Source: Bacteroidia bacterium (GTDB lineage: Bacteria > Bacteroidota > Bacteroidia > J057). Taken from it: 64,000 nt of DNA. The stretch lies in contig JAUIKF010000023.1 of the NCBI GenBank assembly GCA_030430575.1, positions 52,297 to 116,296 of the forward strand, written 5' to 3'. The notes under the pieces were generated by a model that worked only from the letters and a program-made list of their open reading frames with translations, was not told the origin of the DNA and ran no database searches. Of the stretch, positions 1 through 8,187 are shown piece by piece (position 1 is the stretch's first letter; each line of letters opens with the position of its first letter). The position numbers and the translations under genes were made by a program.

Positions 1-242
1 ATCTCCTTCCGGTCGGGACCCGCATCCACATGGCAATGCTTGCATACTTGATTGCACATTTTTCCAACATTCACTTGAAAGATGTCCAGGGCAGTAGGTT
101 TTAATGGCAGCATACCAATTTCCGCCATCTTGCTGGAAAAAGGCGCTACGCCTATGCTTTCTGCATCTGAAAGAATGCCGAGTTGGCGTTCGATATTGGC
201 AAGCTCATGAGCCTGCGCTTTTAACGATTTTGTTAGTTTCAT
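1..242 (-). CDS. arsS: Arsenosugar biosynthesis radical SAM protein ArsS, N-terminal part (runs off left edge)
   Basis: The first 80 residues are present; the rest lies beyond the window edge. Residues 63-70 read CNQVCKHC, the CxxxCxxC motif that binds the radical SAM 4Fe-4S cluster. It is followed by HVDAGP, typical of the ArsS family, which adds the S-adenosylmethionine-derived deoxyadenosyl group to arsenic in arsenosugar synthesis (family knowledge). The start is an ATG at 242-240 that overlaps the TAA stop of the upstream gene (TAATG), so the two genes are probably translationally coupled. The partner gene is the CMD-like protein usually found beside ArsS, which strengthens the call. A different radical SAM enzyme of the same subgroup cannot be excluded from 80 residues. 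Confidence 0.8.
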   Translation of the reverse strand, partial: MKLTKSLKAQAHELANIERQLGILSDAESIGVAPFSSKMAEIGMLPLKPTALDIFQVNVGKMCNQVCKHCHVDAGPDRKE

Positions 243-577
243 TACATTAACATTTCATTGGCCTTGTTCATCATCTGTACACCATGGACCAAGGAAGCTC
301 CCCCACGAATAGCTGTGGCCACATGTACTGCTTCCATCATTTCTTCCTCCTCACACCCTTTTTTTATCGTGTCCTTGGTGTAAGCATCTATGCAATAAGG
401 ACATTGAATAGTGTGGGCAACTGCGAGGGCAATAAGCGACTTCTCCCGAGCTGTCAGCGCCCCATCTTTAAAGACACTGCCGTAGTAGTCAAAAAATTTT
501 TTTCCAAGTTCTTCTTGCCAGTCTGTTACTTTGCCAAATTTTGCAAGGTCTTCAGGATTGTAATATGTATCTGCCAT
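242..577 (-). CDS. Arsenosugar biosynthesis-associated peroxidase-like (carboxymuconolactone decarboxylase/AhpD fold) protein
   Basis: A 111-residue protein of the carboxymuconolactone decarboxylase/AhpD fold. It carries the pattern EKSLIALAVAHTIQCPYC, with the redox-type Cys pair at 59 and 62, and a downstream helix with IRGGASLVHG. AhpD-like proteins of this size use the CxxC pair in peroxide or disulfide chemistry. The subtype next to arsS is named arsenosugar biosynthesis-associated peroxidase-like, and its exact reaction is not established. Its TAA stop overlaps the ATG of arsS in a TAATG arrangement, so the two form an operon on the minus strand. The length is complete for the family. 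Confidence 0.85.
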   Translation of the reverse strand: MADTYYNPEDLAKFGKVTDWQEELGKKFFDYYGSVFKDGALTAREKSLIALAVAHTIQCPYCIDAYTKDTIKKGCEEEEMMEAVHVATAIRGGASLVHGVQMMNKANEMLM

Positions 578-742
578 AGGTTATATATTTGTGTATTGCG
601 ACACGAAGGTATCAAATTAAAGGTAGTTTTTAGTGCAGGTTTGCCACATGGGCGACAAAGCGAGCCCTGAAACTTTTAGCCAACTGATGAAAAGCATATC
701 TTCGCATTTCTGTTTCTAGTAGGTAGATCGTAATTTTAACCA

Positions 743-1153
743 ATGGATAGCAAAGTAGTTCAAGGCAAAGCCACTCCCCGCGGAAAATTTCCCCATGTAA
801 AGCGCGTCGGTGATTTTATTTTTATATCTGGTACAAGCTCTCGGAGGCCTGACAACACGTTTGTGGGGGTTGAAGTGGATGAAATGGGCACCACCAATTT
901 GGACATCAGAGCGCAGACTCGCGCCGTCATCGAGAATATCAGTGATATTTTGAAGAGCGTCGGTGCTTCCCTGGAAGACGTCGTAGACATTACGACCTTC
1001 CTCGTCAATATGAATGACTTTGGGGGATACAATCAGGTCTATGGAGAAATCTTTGGATTTGATGGACCCACCCGAACTACTGTTGCCGTCCACCAATTGC
1101 CTCATCCACACTTACTGATCGAAATTAAAGCAGTAGCTTATAAGAAGGTTTGA
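743..1153 (+). CDS. 2-aminomuconate deaminase, RidA/YjgF-fold
   Basis: A 136-residue RidA-superfamily protein. Features seen: [17 protein letters not shown] near the N-terminus, a central helix region ([22 protein letters not shown]) and a C-terminal [12 protein letters not shown] strand. The subgroup matches 2-aminomuconate deaminases, which release ammonia from 2-aminomuconate to give 4-oxalocrotonate in the 3-hydroxyanthranilate/2-aminomuconate route of tryptophan degradation. The next gene is a 4-oxalocrotonate decarboxylase-type enzyme and the one after is tryptophan 2,3-dioxygenase, so the context agrees. A general imine-hydrolysing RidA is the alternative, but context makes it less likely. 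Confidence 0.85.
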   Translation: MDSKVVQGKATPRGKFPHVKRVGDFIFISGTSSRRPDNTFVGVEVDEMGTTNLDIRAQTRAVIENISDILKSVGASLEDVVDITTFLVNMNDFGGYNQVYGEIFGFDGPTRTTVAVHQLPHPHLLIEIKAVAYKKV

Positions 1154-1255
1154 GGTTTTGGGTTTTGAGTTCAGGGTCTATTTTGAAAATCTATCCTGAC
1201 TTTTACTCCCTAATCTTTGAACCAAAAACACAAAACACAAAACTTAAAACTTTTC

Positions 1256-2020
1256 ATGAACTCTCTTTCCCTTTTTGCTGAGCGCATCGACACAGCTGCA
1301 ATAAGCCACACCCCTATTGCACAGTTGAGCTTGGAACAGCCTTTCTCTGTCGATGAGGCTTATGAGATTCAGCGCCAGTCAATTGAGCGGCGCTATGCAC
1401 GAGGCGAAACCTATATTGGTGTCAAAATGGGCTTTACCAGTCATGCCAAGATGAAGCAAATGGGGGTACATGACATGATCTGGGGGCGGTTGACAGACGC
1501 TATGCTGATCCCTTCTGGAGGAACCATTTCGTTGAATAACTTTGTTCATCCACGCATAGAACCCGAAATCTGTTTCTTGACCAGTCGGGACATCAATGGT
1601 CCTATTTCTTTTGATGAAGCCCTCGACTATGTACAAGCTGTGGCACCTGCTTTGGAAGTGATCGATTCTCGGTATGAAAACTTCAAGTTTTCGCTGGAAG
1701 ATGTGATCGCGGACAATTGTTCGTCTTCTGCTCTTGTAGTAGGCGATTGGCAGGATAAGCATACCGACTTATCAGCTTTGAAAATGGAAGTGTTTTTTAA
1801 TGAAGAAAGGGTTCAGACTGGTACTTCTGCTGAGATTCTGGATCATCCGATTCACGCTTTTGTCGCTGCTGCCCGACTCGCTCATCAATATCACCAACCG
1901 CTTCCTGCGGGTTCGCTGATCATGGCTGGAGCTGCCACGCCAGCCACCCATCTCAAACCCGACTTGCTGGTGAAGGAAACGGTGGAAAACCTCGGAGAGG
2001 TGACTGTGAGGGTAATATGA
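1256..2020 (+). CDS. 4-oxalocrotonate (2-oxo-3-hexenedioate) decarboxylase, hydratase/decarboxylase family
   Basis: A 254-residue protein of the fumarylacetoacetate hydrolase-like hydratase/decarboxylase family (DmpH/XylI/NbaG type). Seen: YIGVKMGFTSHAKMKQMGV, the metal-binding RIEPEICF segment and an ALEVIDSRYENFKF block, which are family hallmarks. It would decarboxylate 4-oxalocrotonate to 2-oxopent-4-enoate, directly after the deaminase encoded upstream. A longer in-frame start exists at 1217, but those 13 codons lie in an A-rich low-complexity spacer, so the ATG at 1256 (MNSLSLFAERID) is preferred. The close relative 2-oxopent-4-enoate hydratase is the main alternative; the adjacent aminomuconate deaminase favours the decarboxylase. 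Confidence 0.82.
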   Translation: MNSLSLFAERIDTAAISHTPIAQLSLEQPFSVDEAYEIQRQSIERRYARGETYIGVKMGFTSHAKMKQMGVHDMIWGRLTDAMLIPSGGTISLNNFVHPRIEPEICFLTSRDINGPISFDEALDYVQAVAPALEVIDSRYENFKFSLEDVIADNCSSSALVVGDWQDKHTDLSALKMEVFFNEERVQTGTSAEILDHPIHAFVAAARLAHQYHQPLPAGSLIMAGAATPATHLKPDLLVKETVENLGEVTVRVI

Positions 2021-2096
2021 GAGGAAGGGAAAAAATAGGAATTGCCTTTTATTCAACATTCAATCATTCAAAATTCAGTCATTCAACATTCATTCC

Positions 2097-3200
2097 ATGC
2101 AACATAAAGAAGAAGCTTACTCAACTATTCACTATCACAGTTACCTGCAATTGGATAAGATTCTGGATGCGCAAGCACCTAGAAGTGAGGCATTGGGCAA
2201 TCCCGCCCACGATGAGACCCTTTTTATCATTATCCACCAGGTGTATGAATTGTGGTTTAAACAAATTATTCATGAGTTGAGTTCGGTGATGGATATGTTT
2301 GATAATGACCGGGTAGATGAGCGTAATATGGGGGTCGCTGTAGCCCGTTTGGATCGCATCATTGAGATTCAAAAATTGCTCATTGACCAGATCCGAATAT
2401 TGGAAACGATGACGCCATTGGACTTTCTAGACTTTAGGTCATACCTGTTTCCCGCTTCTGGCTTCCAGAGCTTTCAGTTTCGGGTGGTAGAAGTGCTATT
2501 AGGGTTGCAAAATTCGCAACGACTGACCTATCACAATACCCACTACGCCAGTGTATTTGCAGAAGATCAACAAGCGATTTTGAAAAAAATGGAGGAAAAA
2601 CGATCCATGCTAGAACTGGCAGAAGATTGGCTGGAACGTACCCCTTTCCTCAATACAGGAAACTTCAACTTTCTCCAAGAGTTCACCGCTGCTGTCAAAG
2701 AAATGCTTTCCCAAGAGAAGCAAGCCATCCGTGATACGACTGCCTTGACAGAAAGGGAAAAAGAAATGCGCCTGAAGATGCTGGGAGATACAGATACTTA
2801 TTTTCTCTCCGTTCTGGACAAGTCCCAGCACGAGAAGCTCCTCGCCGAAGGCAAGCTTCGCCTTTCTTATAAAGCGACCCTGGGCGCCCTCCTCATCCAC
2901 CTCTACCGCGATGAGCCGATCCTTCGAATGCCCTTTGAGTTGCTAGAGCGACTAGTAGACATCGATGAGCTGTTTACGGCCTGGCGCTATCGCCATGCCC
3001 AGATGGTGCTGCGCATGCTCGGCAAAAAAGTGGGCACAGGCGGCTCCTCTGGCTCTGAATACCTCCATGCGACCGCTGCACGTCATGGTATTTTCTCAGA
3101 CCTCCACAATATTAGCACCCTACTGATCCCCCGTTCCTCGCGCCCAGAACTGCCCCCCGAACTCAAAAAACAGCTGGCTTTTCATTATTCTGTGAAATGA
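2097..3200 (+). CDS. kynA: Tryptophan 2,3-dioxygenase
   Basis: A 367-residue heme dioxygenase that oxidises L-tryptophan to N-formylkynurenine, the first step of the kynurenine route. Seen: TIHYHSYLQLDKILDAQ, HDETLFIIIHQVYELWFKQI, the substrate-contacting region FPASGFQSFQFR and the mobile-loop motif GTGGSSGSEYL near residue 310. All are diagnostic of the TDO family, and the length fits the longer bacterial/animal type. It lies 76 bp after the decarboxylase gene on the same strand, separated by a spacer made of ATTCAA-like short repeats, and probably belongs to the same catabolic unit. Confidence 0.96.
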   Translation: MQHKEEAYSTIHYHSYLQLDKILDAQAPRSEALGNPAHDETLFIIIHQVYELWFKQIIHELSSVMDMFDNDRVDERNMGVAVARLDRIIEIQKLLIDQIRILETMTPLDFLDFRSYLFPASGFQSFQFRVVEVLLGLQNSQRLTYHNTHYASVFAEDQQAILKKMEEKRSMLELAEDWLERTPFLNTGNFNFLQEFTAAVKEMLSQEKQAIRDTTALTEREKEMRLKMLGDTDTYFLSVLDKSQHEKLLAEGKLRLSYKATLGALLIHLYRDEPILRMPFELLERLVDIDELFTAWRYRHAQMVLRMLGKKVGTGGSSGSEYLHATAARHGIFSDLHNISTLLIPRSSRPELPPELKKQLAFHYSVK

Positions 3201-3281
3201 GTTACCTCACTTATTTTCTTCCATTTTCTTCTTACTTTTACCGCCTATTTTAACGATCGATTTAAGCTAATTATATACCAC

Positions 3282-6188
3282 ATGCAACAGACTTCAACTT
3301 CGAATCAGCTTATACATCCAGACCGCTTTGTCAAGCGGCATTTAGGCCCACAAGCGCATGAGCTTGCCGAAATGTTAAAGACCATAGGGGTCGATTCCCT
3401 AGAGGAACTGGTAAATCAGACTATTCCTCAAGCTATCCAAAAATCGACGGCTCTTAGCATAGGGGAAGCAAAAAGTGAATACGATTACCTTTCTGATCTG
3501 CGTGAATTGGCAGCTGAGAATAAGGTGTACAAATCTTATATCGGAATGGGGTATCACGACTGCATCACGCCCTCAGTGATTTTGAGAAATATCTTTGAAA
3601 ATCCAGGATGGTATACCCAGTATACGCCTTATCAGGCGGAGATCTCTCAAGGTCGTTTGGAGGCCTTATTGAACTTCCAGACCATGGTGAGTGACCTGAC
3701 GGGCTTGCCTATCGCCAATGCCTCTCTTCTCGATGAGGCCACAGCGGCGGCAGAAGCCATGTCCATGACCTATGCCCTCAAACGCAAGAAAAACCGCAAA
3801 TTGGAAGCCAATGTCATGCTGGTGTCTTCCAATTGTTTACCCCAAACGATTGATGTGGTTAAAACCCGGGCAGAAGCTGTAGGCATCGACATAGTCGTGG
3901 CAGATGAGCAAGATTTTGACTTGCATGAAGGGGTGTTTGCCGCTTTGGTACAATATCCACACGCCCATGGACTGGTCACAGACTATCAGTCACTGGGCGA
4001 TCAATTACATGCTCAAGGGAGCTACCTGATTGTCGCGGCTGACTTGATGAGCTTGGCATTGTTAAAGGCGCCTAGTGAGTTTGGAGCTGATGTGGTGTTG
4101 GGCAATTCTCAGCGTTTTGGGGTACCAATGGGCTATGGCGGACCTCATGCGGCTTATTTTGCGACTAAAGATGAATTTTTGCGCTTGACGCCAGGCCGTA
4201 TCATCGGTGTTTCTATAGACCGTCATGAGAATGCTGCGATGCGGATGACCTTACAGACACGTGAGCAGCATATCCGACGCGACAAAGCGACTTCCAATAT
4301 CTGCACGGCCCAGGCCTTGCTTGCTATTATCTCTGGCATGTACGCCGTCTATCATGGCCCTGATGGACTGAAGGCGATTGCATCGCGGATTCACCTTATT
4401 GCCAGCGGCATTGCGAAAGGCCTTGAAATGCTTCAGGTAGAACAAGCTAACCCGCATTTCTTCGATACCCTCCTGCTCAAAATGGACGCCGAAGAGGTCA
4501 CGCAACTCCGCGAATTGGCAGCTGATGCAGGGGTAAACTTTTATTACCCCGATGAAACCCATGTAGCCATCTCTATCTCAGAATGCACAGATGCGGCCGA
4601 TGCGATGGATATTTTAGGACTCATTGCATCAGCCCAAGGCAAAATGTGGATGGCTACTGACTTTAGCGCCTTTGCCGATGACGCTGACAACCATATTCCG
4701 GCTGCTTGTGAAAGAAATACAGATTATCTGACTCATCCCGTTTTCAATAGCCACCATTCTGAAACGGCAATGATGCGCTATATCAGGCAGTTGGAAAATA
4801 AAGACTTCTCACTGGACTTTGGGATGATTCCTCTAGGGTCTTGTACCATGAAGCTCAATGCAGCTACTCAGTTGATGCCACTCAGTTGGCCAGAATTTGG
4901 AAAAATTCACCCTTTTGTCCCCAAAGATCAGGTAAAAGGCTACCTCAAGATGGTGGACGAACTGGGCGATTATTTATGCAAAATAACTGACTTTGACAGT
5001 GTTTCTTTTCAGCCCAACTCAGGAGCTCAGGGTGAATACGCAGGTCTAATGGTCATCCGCGCCTTCCACCATAGCAATGGGGACACCCATCGCAATATCG
5101 CCCTGATCCCCGAATCAGCCCACGGCACCAACCCCGCGAGTGCTGTGATGGCAGGCATGAAGGTCGTCGTAGTCAAAAATGACCCGGAAGGTAATATAGA
5201 TATGGCCGACCTTAAGGCAAAAGCGGAACTCCACGCCGATAACCTTGCGTGTCTGATGGTGACTTATCCGTCTACGTACGGGGTATTTGAGGAAGGCATT
5301 ATTGATATGTGTGATTTGATTCACGCTCATGGTGGGCAGGTATATATGGATGGGGCCAATATGAATGCACAGGTAGGATTGACCAGCCCAGGCTCTATCG
5401 GGGCAGATGTGTGTCACCTGAACCTGCACAAGACTTTCAGTATCCCTCACGGAGGAGGTGGTCCAGGGATGGGGCCGATTTGTGTGGCGAAGCACCTCTC
5501 GCCATTCCTCCCAGGACATAGTCTGGTAGAGACAGGTGGCGACCAAGCGATCAATTCTATCGCCGCAGCGCCCTTTAGTAGTACGTCTATCCTCTTGATT
5601 TCCTATGCCTATATCAAGATGTTGGGAAGTGAAGGCGTCACGGAAGCCACGCGCTACGCCATTCTCAATGCGAATTATATGAAGTCGCGATTGGAGGCAC
5701 ATTATCCTGTCATGTTCCAAGGACCAGCGGGCAAGGTAGCCCACGAGTTTATTCTAGACTTGCGCGCTTTTAAGAGCGAATTGGGACTGGAAGTGGATGA
5801 CATCACCAAGCGCCTGATAGACTATGGCTTCCACGCGCCTACGGTCTCCTGGCCTGTGCCAGGAACGATCATGGTAGAACCTACCGAGAGTGAACCCAAA
5901 AGCGAGCTCGATCGCTTCTGCGACGCGATGATCGCGATTCGTGCGGAGATTCAGGAGATTGCCGACGGCAAGGCCGACCCAGAAGACAATGTCTTGAAAA
6001 ATTCTCCCCATACTATGGCCGAAGTTACCGCAGACGAGTGGGATCATCCTTATTCACGTACACAGGCTGCCTATCCGATGGCTGGCATGGCCGCCAATAA
6101 GTTTTGGCCTGCTGTAGCACGTGTGAATAACACGTATGGCGACAGAAATGTCTTCTGTGTGTGCCCTCCGTTGGAGGAATATGCTTAG
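3282..6188 (+). CDS. gcvP: Glycine dehydrogenase (decarboxylating), P-protein of the glycine cleavage system
   Basis: A full-length, single-chain P-protein of 968 residues (homodimeric type, not split). It decarboxylates glycine using pyridoxal phosphate and passes the aminomethyl group to lipoylated GcvH. Seen: N-terminal FVKRHLGP, the YIGMGYHDCITPSVILRNI block, and in the second half HLNLHKTFSIPHGGGGPGMGP, where Lys717 is the expected PLP lysine. The gene stands alone here: gcvT and gcvH are not adjacent, which is common in Bacteroidota. A GNRA-loop terminator follows at 6317-6346. Confidence 0.98.
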   Translation: MQQTSTSNQLIHPDRFVKRHLGPQAHELAEMLKTIGVDSLEELVNQTIPQAIQKSTALSIGEAKSEYDYLSDLRELAAENKVYKSYIGMGYHDCITPSVILRNIFENPGWYTQYTPYQAEISQGRLEALLNFQTMVSDLTGLPIANASLLDEATAAAEAMSMTYALKRKKNRKLEANVMLVSSNCLPQTIDVVKTRAEAVGIDIVVADEQDFDLHEGVFAALVQYPHAHGLVTDYQSLGDQLHAQGSYLIVAADLMSLALLKAPSEFGADVVLGNSQRFGVPMGYGGPHAAYFATKDEFLRLTPGRIIGVSIDRHENAAMRMTLQTREQHIRRDKATSNICTAQALLAIISGMYAVYHGPDGLKAIASRIHLIASGIAKGLEMLQVEQANPHFFDTLLLKMDAEEVTQLRELAADAGVNFYYPDETHVAISISECTDAADAMDILGLIASAQGKMWMATDFSAFADDADNHIPAACERNTDYLTHPVFNSHHSETAMMRYIRQLENKDFSLDFGMIPLGSCTMKLNAATQLMPLSWPEFGKIHPFVPKDQVKGYLKMVDELGDYLCKITDFDSVSFQPNSGAQGEYAGLMVIRAFHHSNGDTHRNIALIPESAHGTNPASAVMAGMKVVVVKNDPEGNIDMADLKAKAELHADNLACLMVTYPSTYGVFEEGIIDMCDLIHAHGGQVYMDGANMNAQVGLTSPGSIGADVCHLNLHKTFSIPHGGGGPGMGPICVAKHLSPFLPGHSLVETGGDQAINSIAAAPFSSTSILLISYAYIKMLGSEGVTEATRYAILNANYMKSRLEAHYPVMFQGPAGKVAHEFILDLRAFKSELGLEVDDITKRLIDYGFHAPTVSWPVPGTIMVEPTESEPKSELDRFCDAMIAIRAEIQEIADGKADPEDNVLKNSPHTMAEVTADEWDHPYSRTQAAYPMAGMAANKFWPAVARVNNTYGDRNVFCVCPPLEEYA

Positions 6189-6316
6189 GAACGTTTTATG
6201 TTCTAGGTTTTGAGTTTTAAGTTGAGGGCGAGTGGGTTTATTCTTTGCTAAATCCGTTTAATCCACTCAATCCGCGTTCCCTCTTCAGGTGCTAAAGCAA
6301 ATTGCTAAATGATTTA

Positions 6317-6346
6317 CGGCTGGGTCGAAAGACCTGGCCGTTTTGG
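6317..6346 (+). terminator. Rho-independent terminator after gcvP
   Basis: The stem GGCTGGGTC / GACCTGGCC (with G-T wobbles) closes on a GAAA tetraloop and is followed by GTTTTGGTT. It lies 130 bp downstream of the gcvP stop. The intervening spacer contains the text-like stretch TTCTAGGTTTTGAGTTTTAA. Confidence 0.7.
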
Positions 6347-6435
6347 TTCATTAATTAATGGAAATATTTTTTATATGAAAATTTACTAATACCTTCAAAG
6401 AAGATTTATCTATCTTTTAACCCAAGTACTTACAT

Positions 6436-8058
6436 ATGAAAAAAATGAATGTAATCAACTGTAAAGGTCAATTAATTGTATTGTTTTTGTGTCTCTCTTT
6501 TGGGACTCAAGCACAAATTACTTTTCACTCAGTTTTATCCACTCCCACAATATCTACCCCACCCGAAGAGGGACTAAATGCTATTGAGGTAGATGTAGAC
6601 CAAAATTATGTGTCATTAGGATGGGTTGATGACTTTGATTCTACCAAGAATTCAGAATTTTATTTAGTCAAAACGAATCCAAAAGGGGAGCTTATTTGGT
6701 CCAAAACTTATGGAACCCCTTTTCATGATAAAGGCTATGATCTCCTAATTGATTCCAATGGGGATTATGTGCTTGCGGGCGGAATAGAGAAAAAATTCAA
6801 TGATCAAGAAATTCTATTGATTAAAACTGACTCAAGCGGAAATGTTCTTTGGTCCAAGCGCTATGAGGTGCCAGGCGTAAATCGCCTCTTTGACATAGAA
6901 AATGCTAACGATGGCTCCTATATTATGTGTGGAAATATTTATCGTAATTCAAATACAGAGGCCTTTGTTTCGAAGATATCAAAAACTGGAGATATTATAT
7001 GGAATAAGATTTTTGTTAATGGCGCTATAGATATTAAGGCTATCCATGTCACAGACCAGGATGAAATCATAGTTGTAGGTGATTTAAGAGGAGGTAATAT
7101 GTTGATGAAACTAGATAAAAATGGTAACATTATTTGGGAGAAAGAGCTGTCTTCCAATGGGCCTGGAGGCTTACGAGATCCAAGGGCAGTGACGGTTGAT
7201 AACCAGGGGAAGATCGTTGTTTCTGGAATGGGAAGGGGGCAAATAGGGTCATTTCATTATGAGGCAGCATTTATTTTAGTTGCAGATAACTTGGGAGAAG
7301 TTGAGTGGGCCAAAAACTATTTTATGGAAGACGATTTTGTAGGGTATGATATTGAGATAGCAGATGATGGTAATTATTTGGTCGCTGCGGGACATGACTT
7401 TAATAGCAGTTTAGATCCTCCCAATGGCTATGTCATATTCAAAACAACCCGAAGTGGAAGCCTCTTATGGACAAACTGGATACAATCTTACATCAGTGCT
7501 GAGCATGACCATGTTGATTTAGAGACAACCTCTGACGGGATTATCTATGCGACAAAACATGAATATTGGATTGGAAATGATAGGTTAGAAGATGGGATGA
7601 TCAATAAATTGGATGCAGTAAATACACCAACCCCTTGTTTTTCTGATGTTTCTTTTACGATCGTACCTATTAGCTCTTTCTCTGTAGATACCATTGGCTT
7701 CCCCCTTATTAAAGAGGATATGACTGACTCTGTCTGGGTAGTTCATAGCCAAAATATAGCTACCAGTATTGATGCCCCATGTAAAAATGTCAGCCTTGAT
7801 GAACCTGAGATGTATTCTACGATAAGCCTATTCCCAAACCCTAATAAAGGAATTTTGTATATCTCTGGTCTCGTGGATAGAGGCAGACAAGATGTGACCG
7901 CTACCTTATATGATTGTCAGGGTAAATTAGTACATAAAACACTACTTAAGTATTCAGAAAATAGGCTTACTCTGCCTAAAATCCCTGACGGAATATATTT
8001 AGTTAAGCTTTCCTCACAAGATGTAAATGTAAGTCGGAAGGTGGTTTTACAGCGTTGA
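6436..8058 (+). CDS. Secreted beta-propeller-like protein with T9SS type A sorting domain
   Basis: A 540-residue protein. The N-terminus has a signal peptide (basic MKKMN, then a hydrophobic stretch ending near TQAQ). Residues about 45-390 contain six or so repeats of the form G-[DN]-Y-[IV]-[LM]-x-G ... L-I-K-T-[DN]-x-x-G-x-[IV]-x-W-x-K, typical of bacterial propeller repeats. The last 80 residues (from about SLFPNPNKGILYISG to SRKVVLQR) are a T9SS type A C-terminal sorting domain, so the protein is probably secreted and anchored to the cell surface. No catalytic motif was seen and the function is unknown. A hairpin terminator follows at 8078. Confidence 0.85.
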   Translation: MKKMNVINCKGQLIVLFLCLSFGTQAQITFHSVLSTPTISTPPEEGLNAIEVDVDQNYVSLGWVDDFDSTKNSEFYLVKTNPKGELIWSKTYGTPFHDKGYDLLIDSNGDYVLAGGIEKKFNDQEILLIKTDSSGNVLWSKRYEVPGVNRLFDIENANDGSYIMCGNIYRNSNTEAFVSKISKTGDIIWNKIFVNGAIDIKAIHVTDQDEIIVVGDLRGGNMLMKLDKNGNIIWEKELSSNGPGGLRDPRAVTVDNQGKIVVSGMGRGQIGSFHYEAAFILVADNLGEVEWAKNYFMEDDFVGYDIEIADDGNYLVAAGHDFNSSLDPPNGYVIFKTTRSGSLLWTNWIQSYISAEHDHVDLETTSDGIIYATKHEYWIGNDRLEDGMINKLDAVNTPTPCFSDVSFTIVPISSFSVDTIGFPLIKEDMTDSVWVVHSQNIATSIDAPCKNVSLDEPEMYSTISLFPNPNKGILYISGLVDRGRQDVTATLYDCQGKLVHKTLLKYSENRLTLPKIPDGIYLVKLSSQDVNVSRKVVLQR

Positions 8059-8077
8059 TACATATGCAATATCCTTC

Positions 8078-8116
8078 AATCCCTCGTAGGTTTAAAGACC
8101 TGCGAGGGATTTTTAT
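8078..8116 (+). terminator. Terminator hairpin with CCTCGTAGGT/ACCTGCGAGG stem
   Basis: The inverted repeat AATCCCTCGTAGGT ... ACCTGCGAGGGATT is followed by TTTTTATTT, 20 bp after the preceding stop codon. Nearly the same stem is used at 30184-30220, and a related one at 33292-33332. Confidence 0.85.
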
Positions 8117-8187
8117 TTCAAACTACCCAAATCATTTTTTATAGGTTTTTAATATCTTTAACAAGACACCCACTTAAACTTAACAAC

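Noticed and set aside
284..670. 128-codon plus-strand frame
   Set aside because: It is the complement of the well-supported peroxidase-like gene.
5115..5744. 209-codon minus-strand frame inside gcvP
   Set aside because: Antisense to a highly conserved part of gcvP; no protein-family features.
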